Assembly (NCBI RefSeq): GCF_963667685.1
Contig: NZ_OY763930.1
Location: 1,284,501-1,348,500, forward strand
Length of the DNA stretch: 64,000 nucleotides
DNA from: Maridesulfovibrio sp.
Lineage (GTDB): Bacteria; Desulfobacterota; Desulfovibrionia; Desulfovibrionales; Desulfovibrionaceae
Direction of reading: 5' to 3'
The notes under the pieces are model-generated. The model did no database searches. It worked only from the letters and a program-made list of their open reading frames with translations, and was not told the DNA's origin. The first letter of the stretch is position 1; each line of letters opens with the position of its first letter. Positions 1-9,732 of this stretch are shown piece after piece. The position numbers were made by a program, and so were the translations under genes.

Positions 1-99
1 ATATGAAATTATCAGGTTCTTTCACTTAGATGGTTCCGACAAAGCTGTTCAACCAGGCTGAAACAGCGTATATAAACAGGAGTAGTGCACGCAAACCAG

Positions 100-105
100 T
101 ATAAT
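100..105 (+). promoter_or_regulatory. Possible -10 box upstream of acs
   Basis: A TATAAT hexamer lies 23 bases before the acs start codon. I see no convincing -35 box at the usual distance, and the leader would be short, so this is only a candidate. The acs ribosome binding site (GGAG followed by about eight bases) lies between it and the ATG. Confidence 0.3.
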
Positions 106-128
106 TTTTTTGAGCCGGAGCCGGAAAT

Positions 129-2123
129 ATGAGCGAGAATACAATTGAAAACCTGAGTAGAGAAGAGCGCACATTCCACCCCTCGCAGGAAATGGAAATG
201 GAAAAGGAATTACTGGATCAGGCCAACCTGACCCCTGAAAAATATAAACAGGCCAGACGCATGGCGGAAAACGACAGCGAAGCTTTCTGGGCCGAACGGG
301 CACGGAAGCTGCTGCACTGGACACGTGACTTTGACAGCATCCTAGAATCCGATCCTGAAAAGAACGAATATAAATGGTTCAACGGCGGACGTCTCAACGC
401 TTCCTACAACTGTCTTGACCGCCACTTACAAGCTGGCAGACGTAATAAAGCAGCACTGATCTGGCAGGGTGAACCGGAGGAAGAAGTCCGTGTTTTCACC
501 TACCATATGCTGCACCGCAAGGTCTGTCGTTTTGCCAATGTATTAAAAAAAATGGGCATTTCTAAAGGTGACAGGGTCGCTATCTATCTGCCTATGGTAC
601 CGGAACTGGTCATTTCAATGTTGGCCTGTGCCCGCATCGGAGCAATCCATTCCGTAATTTTCGCCGGATTTTCTGCAGTCAGCCTGCAAAACCGAATTAC
701 AGATTGCGACGCCAAGATTTTAATTGCTGCAGACGGAGTTCTGCGCGGCGGAAAAACCATTCCCCTGAAGCGCAATGTTGATGAAGCCCTTTTCGAATGT
801 CCTTCGGTAGAGCAAGTCATCATGGTCAAACGCACCGGGGATAAAATAGACTTCATCGAAGGCCGCGACACATGGTGGCATGAGGAAATCGCGGCCAGCG
901 ACATTGAAGACTCCTGCAAGCCGGAATCAATGCGATCCGATGATCCGCTGTTCATCCTGCATACGTCCGGAGCCACAGGTAAAGCCAAAGGAATTGTGCA
1001 CACAACCGGTCCCTATCTCACCATTACCGCCCACACCACAAAATGGGTATTCGACCTCAAAGAAGACGATGTTCACTGGTGCACCGCAGATATAGGCTGG
1101 ATCACCGGGCACAGTTATACCGTTTACGGACCGCTGGCTCTGGGCGGAACCACCCTGATATTTGAAGGAATTCCCACTTTTCCACGGCCGGACCGCTACT
1201 GGGAAATAATCAACCGCTACGGGGTGAATATTTTCTACACAACTCCCACGGCTGTCCGGGCACTTATGCGTGAAGGATCACAGTGGACTGAAAGATACGA
1301 CCTTTCGACCCTGCGCATTCTCGGTTCAGTAGGAGAACCAATCAACCCGGAAGTATGGGTCTGGTTCCATGAACATATAGGTAAGGGCAAGCTTCCTCTG
1401 CTGGACACATGGTGGCAGACCGAAACCGGAGGAATCCTGATCTCCCCGCTACCCTATGTGAGCAGACTCAAACCCGGTTCAACAGGGAAACCCCTGCCGG
1501 GAATAAGTGCCAAAATAGTTCGCAGTGACGGTAGCGATGCTTCTTCCGACGAAGGCGGACATCTTCTGATAACCAAGCCCTGGCCGGGCATGCTCACAAC
1601 CATCCACAATGACCGTGCAAGATACAACAGAACCTACTTTGAACGTTTCCCCGGAAATTACGAAACCGGCGACGGAGCAAGAATCGATGCAGACGGGGAC
1701 TTTTGGATTATGGGCCGCCTTGACGATGTCATCAATGTTTCCGGGCACCGCCTTGGAACAACCGAAATCGAGTCCGCACTCATCGCCCATCCCGATGTGA
1801 CAGAAGCAGCCGTGGTCGGAGTTCCCCACGAAGTCAAGGGGCAAACCGTTTACGCATATGTTACCCTGCGCAGCGGTCTCGATGAAGATGACGAAATGCG
1901 CGCCGACCTGAGGAACTGGGTCAGCAAGGAAATCGGCCCCATTGCTGTTCCGGAAAATGTCCAGTTTTCCGAAGGTCTTCCCAAAACCCGCTCCGGCAAG
2001 ATTATGCGCCGCATCCTGCGCCGTATCGCAGCGGGGGAAAACGACCTCGGCGATACCAGCGCCCTGTCTGACGCCTCAGTTATTGCCAATCTCATAGAAG
2101 GACAGAAGGAGCTTTTCGACTAA
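129..2123 (+). CDS. acs: Acetyl-CoA synthetase (AMP-forming)
   Basis: The cytoplasmic enzyme activates acetate with ATP to acetyl-AMP and then acetyl-CoA. The product is 664 residues, the usual length for Acs. The adenylate-forming signature TSGATGKAKG begins near residue 279 and the acyl-adenylate motif WWQTETGG near 428. The C-terminal RSGK motif holds the conserved lysine (about 624) that is reversibly acetylated in this family. The N-terminal ACAS domain and the large AMP-binding domain are both present. In a sulfate reducer it would serve acetate assimilation, or re-capture of acetate from incomplete oxidation; that role is inferred. A small flavin-reductase-like gene starts two bases after its stop codon, so the two are probably co-transcribed. 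Confidence 0.96.
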   Translation: MSENTIENLSREERTFHPSQEMEMEKELLDQANLTPEKYKQARRMAENDSEAFWAERARKLLHWTRDFDSILESDPEKNEYKWFNGGRLNASYNCLDRHLQAGRRNKAALIWQGEPEEEVRVFTYHMLHRKVCRFANVLKKMGISKGDRVAIYLPMVPELVISMLACARIGAIHSVIFAGFSAVSLQNRITDCDAKILIAADGVLRGGKTIPLKRNVDEALFECPSVEQVIMVKRTGDKIDFIEGRDTWWHEEIAASDIEDSCKPESMRSDDPLFILHTSGATGKAKGIVHTTGPYLTITAHTTKWVFDLKEDDVHWCTADIGWITGHSYTVYGPLALGGTTLIFEGIPTFPRPDRYWEIINRYGVNIFYTTPTAVRALMREGSQWTERYDLSTLRILGSVGEPINPEVWVWFHEHIGKGKLPLLDTWWQTETGGILISPLPYVSRLKPGSTGKPLPGISAKIVRSDGSDASSDEGGHLLITKPWPGMLTTIHNDRARYNRTYFERFPGNYETGDGARIDADGDFWIMGRLDDVINVSGHRLGTTEIESALIAHPDVTEAAVVGVPHEVKGQTVYAYVTLRSGLDEDDEMRADLRNWVSKEIGPIAVPENVQFSEGLPKTRSGKIMRRILRRIAAGENDLGDTSALSDASVIANLIEGQKELFD

Positions 2124-2125
2124 CC

Positions 2126-2581
2126 ATGACCAGTGAAAAACAACTAAAGACATGTCTGGATCTTATACACAACAGCAACATACTCGTCCTCGCCACTCAA
2201 GGTGAGGACGGGGTTCACACATCACTCATGGCCTATGCAGGATCTGACGATGGATCTGAAATATACATGATCAGCAGCAAAAACAGCCGGAAATGGCAAA
2301 ATATTACCCGCAATCCACAGGTAAGCATGCTCATTGACGACCGGGAAGGGAAGCTGGGCGTTCGGCGCAGTCAAATTAAAGCCCTAACCGTCAAAGGCAC
2401 TTTCATCCCTATTACAGCTCCTGCTGAACGGGCGGCTGTTTATAAACTGATTACCGACGCAGTTCCTGAAATTACCTCCGCCTTCTCTGAGAATGATAAC
2501 GAAATTATCCGCATTAAAACTGAATCCCTGCTTCTTCTGGATGGCCCAAAAGACAGTTACTATTGCAGTATATCATCATAG
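2126..2581 (+). CDS. Pyridoxamine 5'-phosphate oxidase-family (split-barrel FMN-binding) protein
   Basis: This 151-residue protein has the PNPOx-like split-barrel pattern: an N-terminal strand ILVLATQGEDG followed by SLMAYAG, then SSKNSRKWQNITRNPQVSML, where family members contact the FMN phosphate. Such proteins bind FMN, F420 or haem and are usually general flavin-dependent reductases of unknown substrate. It is too short and divergent to be PdxH itself. The gene starts two bases after acs. The nearest ribosome-binding sequence (GGAG) sits inside the end of acs, so it is probably translated by coupling. Substrate and physiological role cannot be told from the sequence. Confidence 0.75.
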   Translation: MTSEKQLKTCLDLIHNSNILVLATQGEDGVHTSLMAYAGSDDGSEIYMISSKNSRKWQNITRNPQVSMLIDDREGKLGVRRSQIKALTVKGTFIPITAPAERAAVYKLITDAVPEITSAFSENDNEIIRIKTESLLLLDGPKDSYYCSISS

Positions 2582-2635
2582 CATCCCCCCCGACCCTGAT
2601 CTAAACAAATTTACCGTTCACCCTTAATATGGTAC

Positions 2636-2673
2636 GTTTATAATGATGGAATTATAATTCCATCATTATAAAC
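2636..2673. promoter_or_regulatory. Perfect 38-bp palindrome upstream of the Cache histidine kinase
   Basis: Every base of this 38-base stretch pairs with its mirror (arms of 19 bases beginning GTTTATAATGATGG). It ends three bases before the GAGGGGAGGG ribosome binding region of the histidine kinase at 2688. No T-run follows, so it is not an ordinary intrinsic terminator. Either a dimeric regulator binds it as an operator, or it folds into a leader hairpin that affects translation or stability. It contains TATAAT-like sequence in both orientations, so it could also overlap a promoter. Confidence 0.8.
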
Positions 2674-2687
2674 TGAGGGGAGGGCGA

Positions 2688-5222
2688 ATGTTCAAGTCGA
2701 TGAAAGCGATCATACTTTTCTTCGTTGCCGGACTGGTCATAGTTACCACTGCCGGACTGACTTATTTTGCCCAACGCGCAGTTACCAGCTCACTGATGGA
2801 TTCAGAATTCGAACATGCACAGGCTATCGTCGACGCCACTTACCAGGAAGTAAGAAACGAATATCAAAGCATAATTTTTGCAGAAGAGGCCACCATTGCG
2901 AGCAGCAAAAAGCAACTGCGCAACATTGTCGGAATCGCCATCAATCTGATCCAGATAAATTACGATAAGTTTAAACAAGGTCTCATTTCAGAAGACGAGG
3001 CAAAGAAACAGAGCATTAATGAACTAAAAAATATACGCTATGACAACGGAAACGGATATGTATGGATAAACGATAACTCCAGACCGATCCCCCGAATGGT
3101 CATGCACCCCACAATCCCTGAGCTGGATGGTAAAATCCTTGATGACCCAGAATTTGCTTCGGGAAAGGACGGCAAAGAAAATATCTTTATTTCCTTCCGG
3201 GACATCAGTGAAATTCATGGTTCCGGTTATGTTGAATACCTCTGGCCCAAACCTCTCGGCGAAGGCTTAAGCGCGGAGCAGGCGAAACTTTCATATGTTG
3301 AAATGTTTAAGGAATGGGGCTGGGTCATAGGTTCAGGAGTTTACATCGATGATATCGAAAAGGAAGTAGACAAAAAAATAAAGGCCACTCTGGACGAACT
3401 GCGGGTCAGTTTCAGGCAGATCAAAGTCGGCAAGAACGGATACATTTTTCTATTTTCCGGTGACTCAAACCTGATTATCCATCCAACCTACGAAAATTCA
3501 CCCTTGAAGGAACTTATTAACCCGGAAACGGGCAAACCTTTATTTTTTGAAATGAAGGCTGCCGCACACGGAAGCGGTGTGATGGAATACCTGTGGGATA
3601 AGCCACCTCGGCACCAAGGAGACTTCTCTTTCCGCAAACGGGCATACATAAAATATTTCGAACCATTGGACTGGTATATCTGCTCTTCTGCCTACATGGA
3701 TGATCTGGAAAAACCGGGGCTTGCACTGCGAAATAAGATTCTCACGCTATCCATCGGTGTGATGGCAATGGCACTTGTCTTTGCAACAATTCTCTCTGGC
3801 CTGATAGCCCAGCCGCTTATGAAGCTCACTGTTGCAGCGAGGGCCATTCGTGAAGGGGGCATGACTGCATCCGAAATTCCTCAGGAAGGACCAACAGAGA
3901 TTAAAGAACTCGGCACGGTCATCAATCAAATGCTTGATTCCATTAAGTCCGGGATACGGGAAAAGGAAAACTTACTCACAGCACTTGAAGACGGGAACCG
4001 TAGCCTTAGCGCCAGTAACTACAGGCTGGAGATAGAAGTACAGGAACACGCCAGAGTGGAAGAAGAGCTACTGAAATTACGTAACCATTTAAAAAACATA
4101 ATTGATTCCATGCCTTCAATACTAGTGGGCATAGACAGCAGCGGAGCCATAACCCTTTGGAACAAAAAAGCAGAAGAGAATTCAGGTCTTACAAGCAAAG
4201 AAGTCAATGGTAAAATGCTTTCCGAAGTTTTTCCGGTACTGGATAAAGAAATTGAAAAAGCAAAACCCACTATCCTATCAGGAGAATCTGAACACAGAGC
4301 CAGGGTTGCGCGTATTGTGCACGGAGAAACCCGTTTTGAAAATATTACTATTTATCCGCTCTGTACTCACAGATATGACGGTGCGGTTATCCGTCTGGAT
4401 GACGTTACTTCTAACGTGCGTATTGAAGAAATGATGGTCCAGACAGAAAAAATGATCTCTGTCGGCGGGCTGGCAGCAGGCATGGCCCACGAAATCAACA
4501 ATCCTCTCGGCGGCATATTGCAAGGCACCCAGAATATAGAACGCAGACTGAGCCCCGACATGCCTAAAAATGGCCATATCGCCAGCCAGCTTGATATTTC
4601 GATTGATAAGATAAACGAATATATTGAAAAACGCGGTATCAGCAAGATTCTGGCAGGGGTCCGGGACTCTGCTTCACGTGCAGCTGAAATCATAACAAAT
4701 ATGCTCAATTTCAGCCGCAAAACAGACGTACACCGCACTTCCTGCAGGATCAACGATATCGCAGATAGCGCTATCGCCCTCGCGGAGCAGGATTATGACC
4801 TGAAGAAAAAATATGACTTCAGGCAGATTGAAATCAGCAGAAACTATGCGGACCATCTGCCATATATTGTTTGCGCTCCCACCGAAATAGAACAGGTTAT
4901 GCTCAACCTGCTCGGCAACGCGGCTCATGCCATGAGCGATAGCAATACGGAAAATCCAAAAATTGAAATTACAACAGGACAGGAAGGTGATTACGTAAAG
5001 ATTTCCATTGCCGATAATGGCCCGGGAATGGAAGAGAATGTTCGCAAGAGAGTGTTTGAGCCCTTCTTCACCACCAAACCCAAAGGGGTTGGAACAGGGT
5101 TGGGTCTTTCGGTTTCCTATTTCATCATAACAGAAAACCACCACGGAAGTTTCAGCATTCAGGCAACTCCGGGGAACGGCTCAAAATTTACCTTTAAACT
5201 ACCCGTTACTTCCATCCGCTGA
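2688..5222 (+). CDS. Membrane sensor histidine kinase with tandem Cache, HAMP and PAS domains
   Basis: This 844-residue kinase has an N-terminal membrane segment (about residues 5-27) and two consecutive Cache_2-type periplasmic modules. Each ends in an aromatic W-x-(I/Y)-x-S-x-x-Y pattern (WGWVIGSGVYIDDIE, then LDWYICSSAYMDDLE). A second membrane segment near 350-372 is followed by HAMP, a PAS domain (about 460-580), HisKA with the phospho-acceptor in AHEINNPLGG, and a HATPase domain (NLLGNAAHAM, DNGPGM, GTGLGLSVS). Cache domains usually bind small organic ligands, so this is a ligand-sensing autokinase. No response regulator is adjacent. Its end overlaps the convergent gene at 5199 by 24 bases. 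The start is supported by GGGGAGG about five bases upstream. Confidence 0.93.
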   Translation: MFKSMKAIILFFVAGLVIVTTAGLTYFAQRAVTSSLMDSEFEHAQAIVDATYQEVRNEYQSIIFAEEATIASSKKQLRNIVGIAINLIQINYDKFKQGLISEDEAKKQSINELKNIRYDNGNGYVWINDNSRPIPRMVMHPTIPELDGKILDDPEFASGKDGKENIFISFRDISEIHGSGYVEYLWPKPLGEGLSAEQAKLSYVEMFKEWGWVIGSGVYIDDIEKEVDKKIKATLDELRVSFRQIKVGKNGYIFLFSGDSNLIIHPTYENSPLKELINPETGKPLFFEMKAAAHGSGVMEYLWDKPPRHQGDFSFRKRAYIKYFEPLDWYICSSAYMDDLEKPGLALRNKILTLSIGVMAMALVFATILSGLIAQPLMKLTVAARAIREGGMTASEIPQEGPTEIKELGTVINQMLDSIKSGIREKENLLTALEDGNRSLSASNYRLEIEVQEHARVEEELLKLRNHLKNIIDSMPSILVGIDSSGAITLWNKKAEENSGLTSKEVNGKMLSEVFPVLDKEIEKAKPTILSGESEHRARVARIVHGETRFENITIYPLCTHRYDGAVIRLDDVTSNVRIEEMMVQTEKMISVGGLAAGMAHEINNPLGGILQGTQNIERRLSPDMPKNGHIASQLDISIDKINEYIEKRGISKILAGVRDSASRAAEIITNMLNFSRKTDVHRTSCRINDIADSAIALAEQDYDLKKKYDFRQIEISRNYADHLPYIVCAPTEIEQVMLNLLGNAAHAMSDSNTENPKIEITTGQEGDYVKISIADNGPGMEENVRKRVFEPFFTTKPKGVGTGLGLSVSYFIITENHHGSFSIQATPGNGSKFTFKLPVTSIR

Positions 5223-5984
5223 GGAAGAAGTGCCGGTCGCGCATTCTCTATAAATGACACCTCCGAGTATGGAAGCAATTGAGTTACAGAAATATTCCAG
5301 AAAATCCGTACCCATTTCCTGATTATAGCGATCTTCCGAAAGGTCGTGAATGGCTAAGAGCCCAAGCAATTTCCCGGAAGAATATTTATCCCGCAGACCG
5401 AAAGCGAAGCAGGACCCACCCAGCTCCGGGGTCATTTCAGGATCACCGAAAAAAACATCCGGCCGCATCATCCGTGAGATTGGCCCCAGAAAAACACGGT
5501 TGGGACCATCGCTTAAGGTCGCATCGATATAACGCATACATCCTTTCAAATAAAAAGTAGGAATGTGCTCACCAAGCTCTCCGCCGCAGATCTCACGGTC
5601 CAAAACAATTGCCACCCGACCAAGCCCAAGTTCATTCGCAATGCCTCCAAGCATGTCCGGCAGTCCATCGAGGGATTTCAGGTCATTGACATGCTGCAGG
5701 GCCTTCCCGAATTTATTGAATAGCTGAAAATCTGAACGGTGGACTTTGTACGCTTCCCTGAGTTTACCTTCCAGAACAGCAATATGCTCATCTTTCTGTA
5801 CAAGCTCAGCACGTTTGCTCAGCAGGTCATCTTCCTGCGACAAACAGCCCTCACGGGCGTAGGCATAATTTTCATAAAGATTCTGGGCAACATAGTCAGC
5901 CTCTGACTGCTTGCCCTCAGAGAGTAACTTTTTCAGCAGATCAAGCTGCTCGCCGAATTTCTTAAGTGTAAACAGGTTATCCAT
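5199..5984 (-). CDS. DUF484/GAF-like protein with N-terminal coiled coil
   Basis: This 261-residue cytoplasmic protein begins with a charged helical region (about 1-90, rich in Lys, Glu and Leu, probably coiled coil). It continues into a GAF-like domain typical of the DUF484 group (LGLGRVAIVLDREICG, then GSCFAFGLRDK and KLLGLLAIHDLSEDRY). DUF484 proteins are of uncertain function; in gamma-proteobacteria one sits beside xerC. The tail is Ser/Gly-rich (about 245-261) and overlaps the end of the facing histidine kinase gene. No catalytic residues or partners are visible, so it may be a sensory or scaffold protein. Confidence 0.6.
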   Translation of the reverse strand: MDNLFTLKKFGEQLDLLKKLLSEGKQSEADYVAQNLYENYAYAREGCLSQEDDLLSKRAELVQKDEHIAVLEGKLREAYKVHRSDFQLFNKFGKALQHVNDLKSLDGLPDMLGGIANELGLGRVAIVLDREICGGELGEHIPTFYLKGCMRYIDATLSDGPNRVFLGPISRMMRPDVFFGDPEMTPELGGSCFAFGLRDKYSSGKLLGLLAIHDLSEDRYNQEMGTDFLEYFCNSIASILGGVIYRECATGTSSSADGSNG

Positions 5985-6051
5985 TTAGTTTCCTGAGCTT
6001 TAAAATTACGTCAACGCAGCCAGCCTCATCTTAATCTGTTAATCATTCATA

Positions 6052-6789
6052 TCAATTCAGTGCACAGAATGCCAGCAGTCCGGAAAATTCTGAAAGCACC
6101 ACTGCCGACCCAAGAAAATCACCATTAACACCGCGAACTTGCCTGCCTAGACGGTACAAAAACAAAATACCAGCAGCACAGAGCAGGTATCCCAAGATCT
6201 GTACTGCCGGACTGACCGCAAAAAGGCCAACCGCAACGGTTGTAAAAACCGCCACTGCAATAGAAATACGATCCGCTCCCTGCATGGATAAACTGCCCTG
6301 CCCCGGCCTTGCCAGCGGTCTGCCGACCCTCGCCATAAAAGCATTTCCCAGTCTTCCAAGTACAAAAATCCAGACCACAGCGCCGAAAGCCCCGCTCCTG
6401 TACAAATAATAAAAACAAATTGCCTGTCCCAACACTGCCAGAACCAGGGAGAGCACCCCGAACACACCGGAACAACTATCTTTAATTATCTTCCAGAAAC
6501 GTTCAGGGTCGGGGTATGGCCCGGCTCCGTCGGCTATGTCCGCAAAGCCGTCAAAGTGCAGCCCACGAGTCAGATAAACCGAAGCCGCCACCGTTAGCCA
6601 TGCCTGAATCCAGAACTTGTCCGCAAACAGCCCAAGCCAGAACGGCAGCACAATAACCAGGCCCATGACCATTCCGCTTAAAGGCATCCACTTAACAGTA
6701 CGCCCGATGTCCTCTGCTTCAATTTTCATGACCGGACCAATGCGGGTCATGAAGCCCAAAGTTATTAAAATATCGCGTATAATTTTCAA
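6052..6789 (-). CDS. cobS: Adenosylcobinamide-GDP ribazoletransferase (cobalamin synthase)
   Basis: CobS is the integral membrane enzyme that joins adenosylcobinamide-GDP to alpha-ribazole in the last steps of vitamin B12 assembly. The 245-residue product has the expected length and about six hydrophobic segments. It carries the family signature HFDGFADIADG (about residues 78-88), whose acidic residues bind magnesium, followed by DPERFWKIIKDS. The start codon is TTG, chosen because a strong GGAGG lies five bases upstream and the protein then begins MKIIRDILITLGF. No other cob gene is adjacent, and I could not recognise a cobalamin riboswitch in the leader, which instead holds a dispersed repeat. 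Confidence 0.92.
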   Translation of the reverse strand: MKIIRDILITLGFMTRIGPVMKIEAEDIGRTVKWMPLSGMVMGLVIVLPFWLGLFADKFWIQAWLTVAASVYLTRGLHFDGFADIADGAGPYPDPERFWKIIKDSCSGVFGVLSLVLAVLGQAICFYYLYRSGAFGAVVWIFVLGRLGNAFMARVGRPLARPGQGSLSMQGADRISIAVAVFTTVAVGLFAVSPAVQILGYLLCAAGILFLYRLGRQVRGVNGDFLGSAVVLSEFSGLLAFCALN

Positions 6790-6873
6790 ATAGACCTCCG
6801 GTGGCTGGGGAAGGGCAACTTTTTAGCATGCTTCGCATTTAGCGCGCTAAGCCAGACTTCGATTAGCAAAAAA

Positions 6874-6992
6874 GCGAAGCTCTAATAAAAGATTTTGGGA
6901 TTCTTAAACCCTTCTGCAAAAGAATTTAAGGCCCCCGGCAGGGCCGCAGGAGGCATCATTTTTCATCAAAAAGTGAGTTCGCGCATCAAAAT
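6874..6992 (-). repeat. Dispersed hairpin repeat, copy A
   Basis: Read on the minus strand it starts TTTTGATGCGC across the TGA stop of the upstream gene. It then has a GCCTCC-type G/C-rich box, an imperfect hairpin (centre near 6917), an A/T-rich CCAAAATCTTTTATTAGAG segment and a closing GCTTCGC. The same block order is seen at 48897-49020, 50338-50425 and 50590-50672. This copy is the most degraded of the four. It sits in the leader of cobS. Confidence 0.55.
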
Positions 6993-7783
6993 TTAAGGGT
7001 TAAAACATCACCCGGTTCAAGCCCCAGCATTTCGGACGCGGCTCCGCGATTGAGGGCCAGTTCGTAGTAACCCTGACTTCCGGCCAGAAGTCCTGTTGCG
7101 CCGGGTTCCAGCTCTGCATAACAGCATACCCGCTTTACACAACTGGCATCATTACCTGAAAGCAGCTGCTCTTCAGGGATGGACATACGTTCGGGCAGAG
7201 TCTGAGTGTCCGGGATGTTCAGTACCAGATTCCCGAAGCGGTCTTTGTGCAGAACGGTAGTCTTCACGCCATCTTCCAACCAGACAGGTTTATTGAACCC
7301 GCGACGGACGATTTCACGTAGGGGCAGCTTTGGTCCCAGAGAACTGGGAGAAGTTCCGCAAGCAATGGACGCTGCCAGCGGAGCAAAAATATCACGGCCA
7401 TGAAAAGTTGCAGAGCTGTGAATTTTTGCCGCCGCTTCACTAAGATCGGTTACAATCACAGTTCCGCTAAAACGGTTTTCGGCCAACTCAAGCACTCCAT
7501 TATCCGGGGCTAAAACTATACGTTGCCCGAATTCAGCGGCAATGATGCGCCGCGCGCTGCCCACTCCGGGATCAATGACGGTAATAAAGACAGAATCCGG
7601 GGGAAAATGTTCCATGGCAGCAGCCAGGAAAAATGCGCCCTGCGAAATGCAGAACGGTTCCACCCCGTGGCTGACGTCTATAATAAGGGAATCAGGAGCA
7701 TGTGCAGCCAGCAGACCTTTCATCTGGCCGACATATGGATCATCAAGACCGAAATCAGTGAGAAGAGCTATGGTTCTGCTCAT
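6986..7783 (-). CDS. SAM hydroxide adenosyltransferase (DUF62 family)
   Basis: This is a 265-residue member of the fluorinase/chlorinase fold family. The bacterial housekeeping members hydrolyse S-adenosylmethionine to adenosine and methionine with a hydroxide ion. The N-terminal signature IALLTDFGLDDPYVGQMKG (residues 5-23) and VIDPGVGSARR (about 69-79) are typical. So are the nucleotide-contacting APDNGVLE and the C-terminal DRFGNLVLNI segment. It precedes cobS on the same strand, about 200 bases away, but a functional link is not established. Its TGA stop is embedded in the first bases of repeat copy A. Confidence 0.88.
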   Translation of the reverse strand: MSRTIALLTDFGLDDPYVGQMKGLLAAHAPDSLIIDVSHGVEPFCISQGAFFLAAAMEHFPPDSVFITVIDPGVGSARRIIAAEFGQRIVLAPDNGVLELAENRFSGTVIVTDLSEAAAKIHSSATFHGRDIFAPLAASIACGTSPSSLGPKLPLREIVRRGFNKPVWLEDGVKTTVLHKDRFGNLVLNIPDTQTLPERMSIPEEQLLSGNDASCVKRVCCYAELEPGATGLLAGSQGYYELALNRGAASEMLGLEPGDVLTLKF

Positions 7784-8034
7784 GGATCAACCCTTCGCTA
7801 AATAGTTGATAGTGACAAAAAGTTTTTATGTCTTTCCTCTTTGTGCAGAGCTATTTTTTGCTGTATTAAAAGATTTGGCAATAAAGAATTGTATTTTCCG
7901 GCCTGTTTTGCAGTCCCATTTTTTTTCCAGCCCATTAATGGTGCTTGGAAGCTGTAAAGAAAGATGATAAGCGAAGCATGCGCAAAGCTACGAACAGCCC
8001 GCAAAAAACAGAAAATAAATTGCATGGGGCTGTC

Positions 8035-8043
8035 TGATATAAT
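8035..8043 (+). promoter_or_regulatory. Extended -10 promoter of argS
   Basis: A TGATATAAT motif (extended -10: TG, one base, TATAAT) lies 24 bases before the argS ATG, with an AAGGAG ribosome binding sequence between them. No good -35 box is visible, which is tolerated by extended -10 promoters. The 284-base gap before argS (7784-8067) otherwise holds only A/T-rich sequence and the divergent start region of the SAM hydroxide adenosyltransferase gene. Confidence 0.5.
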
Positions 8044-8067
8044 TCTATTAAGGAGATTTCTTCCGCC

Positions 8068-9711
8068 ATGAAAGCGAAACAACACCTTGAAAAAGTACTC
8101 GGTTCCATTCTCGAAGCCAAGGGCTGGGAATGGCCTGAGAAGGCCGTTATCGAGCCTCCTAAAGACAATAAATTCGGCGACATGTCCGCCAATATCGCCA
8201 TGATGCTCTCCAAGCAGGCCAAAATGAATCCCCGCGCTATTGCGGAAGCGATTCAGGGAGAACTTGCAGGGGATAAATATATCGAAAAAACTGATATCGC
8301 GGGCCCCGGCTTCCTCAACTTCACCTTTTCCCCTGCTTTCTGGCAGGCACTCGTTCCGGAAGTTCTGGACAAGGGTGAGGAATATGGCCGCAGTGAAATC
8401 GGCAAGGGCACCAAAATTCAGGTGGAATACGTATCCGCCAACCCCACCGGACCGCTGCATATCGGCCACGGTCGTGGAGCAGCTCTCGGTGACTGTCTTG
8501 TCCGCATCCTTGAATTTACGGGACATGACGTTGAAGCTGAATACTACGTCAACGATGCAGGCCGCCAGATGCTCATCCTCGGCAACTCCATCTGGGTCCG
8601 TTTGCAGCAGTCTCAGGGCCGCGACATTGCTGACCCCGAAGATTTCTACAAAGGCGAATATATCAAAGATCTGGCTACCGAAGTACTGGAACGCAATCCC
8701 GGTATCCTCGACATGCCTGAAGACGAAGCCATCGCCATCTGCCGTGAATATGGTAAAGATGAAATCCTTGAAGGTATCAAGAAAGACCTTGCCGCCTTCG
8801 ATGTACGCCATGATGTATGGTTCTCCGAAAAGAGCCTTGTTTCCGCTGGCAAAGTTGAAGAAACATTCGCGGACCTTAAAGCCCGCGGCATGGCTTACGA
8901 AGAAGACGGAGCACTCTGGTTCAAATCCACCGAACTCGGTGACGACAAAGACCGCGTACTGCGCAAGTCCAACGGGGACCTGACCTATTTCGCTTCCGAC
9001 ATCGCCTATCATGATGACAAATATAAACGCGGATTCGACATTGTTGTTGATATCTGGGGAGCTGACCACCACGGTTACATTCCGCGCATGCAGGCCGCGG
9101 TCGAAGCTCTTGGAAAGAAGGGACAGCTTGATGTCATCCTCGTACAGCTGGTTAACCTGCTGCGCGGAGGTGAACAGATCGCCATGTCCACCCGTGCCGG
9201 TAAATTTGAAACTCTCGAAGACGTTGTTAATGAAGTAGGGCGCGACGCATCCCGCTTCATGTTCCTTTCAAGAAAGAGCGACAGCCACCTTGACTTCGAC
9301 CTTGAACTGGTCAAGCAGAAAACCATGGACAACCCTGTCTATTACGTACAGTACGCCCACGCGCGTATCTGCTCTGTAATACGCAAAGCGGCTGATCAGG
9401 GTATTTCTGTTCCAGAAGCGGAAGCATCTTTACTTGACGGCCTTACCAACGCGGAAGAACTTAACCTCATGAAGCTCATGGACCAGTTCGCGGATGTTGC
9501 TGAAAACGCAGGCCGCAACATGAGCCCGCACGTAATCAGCTACTACCTGCGCGATCTGGCCAGCGCACTGCACAGATTCTACAGCATGCACCACATTCTT
9601 TCCGCTGAGTCGGAAGTAATCGCTGCAAGACTAGTCCTGCTTCAGGCTGTTGCCCAAACACTAGCCAACGGCCTCAATCTGCTTGGTGTTTCCGCGCCCG
9701 AACGCATGTAA
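8068..9711 (+). CDS. argS: Arginyl-tRNA synthetase
   Basis: A class I aminoacyl-tRNA synthetase that charges tRNA-Arg in the cytoplasm. The 547-residue product has the N-terminal tRNA-binding Add-1 domain and the [14 protein letters not shown] signature with HIGH at about 131. The nucleotide-binding fold contains [11 protein letters not shown], and the MSTRAGKF segment stands where other class I enzymes have KMSKS (ArgRS often lacks a canonical KMSKS). The all-helical DALR anticodon domain is C-terminal ([15 protein letters not shown]). The AAGGAG sequence lies 12 bases before the ATG, a longish spacing. A SPOR-domain gene follows after 21 bases. Confidence 0.97.
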   Translation: MKAKQHLEKVLGSILEAKGWEWPEKAVIEPPKDNKFGDMSANIAMMLSKQAKMNPRAIAEAIQGELAGDKYIEKTDIAGPGFLNFTFSPAFWQALVPEVLDKGEEYGRSEIGKGTKIQVEYVSANPTGPLHIGHGRGAALGDCLVRILEFTGHDVEAEYYVNDAGRQMLILGNSIWVRLQQSQGRDIADPEDFYKGEYIKDLATEVLERNPGILDMPEDEAIAICREYGKDEILEGIKKDLAAFDVRHDVWFSEKSLVSAGKVEETFADLKARGMAYEEDGALWFKSTELGDDKDRVLRKSNGDLTYFASDIAYHDDKYKRGFDIVVDIWGADHHGYIPRMQAAVEALGKKGQLDVILVQLVNLLRGGEQIAMSTRAGKFETLEDVVNEVGRDASRFMFLSRKSDSHLDFDLELVKQKTMDNPVYYVQYAHARICSVIRKAADQGISVPEAEASLLDGLTNAEELNLMKLMDQFADVAENAGRNMSPHVISYYLRDLASALHRFYSMHHILSAESEVIAARLVLLQAVAQTLANGLNLLGVSAPERM

Positions 9712-9732
9712 TAACCCAACGGAGTTTCCACG

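Noticed and set aside
6790-6985. Cobalamin riboswitch before cobS
   Set aside because: The leader holds a dispersed repeat and I cannot find the conserved B12-box pattern.
7798-9072. Long minus-strand open frame (424 codons) opposite argS
   Set aside because: It is entirely antisense to a well-supported argS and its translation shows no family pattern; high-codon-bias genes often leave such open frames on the other strand.
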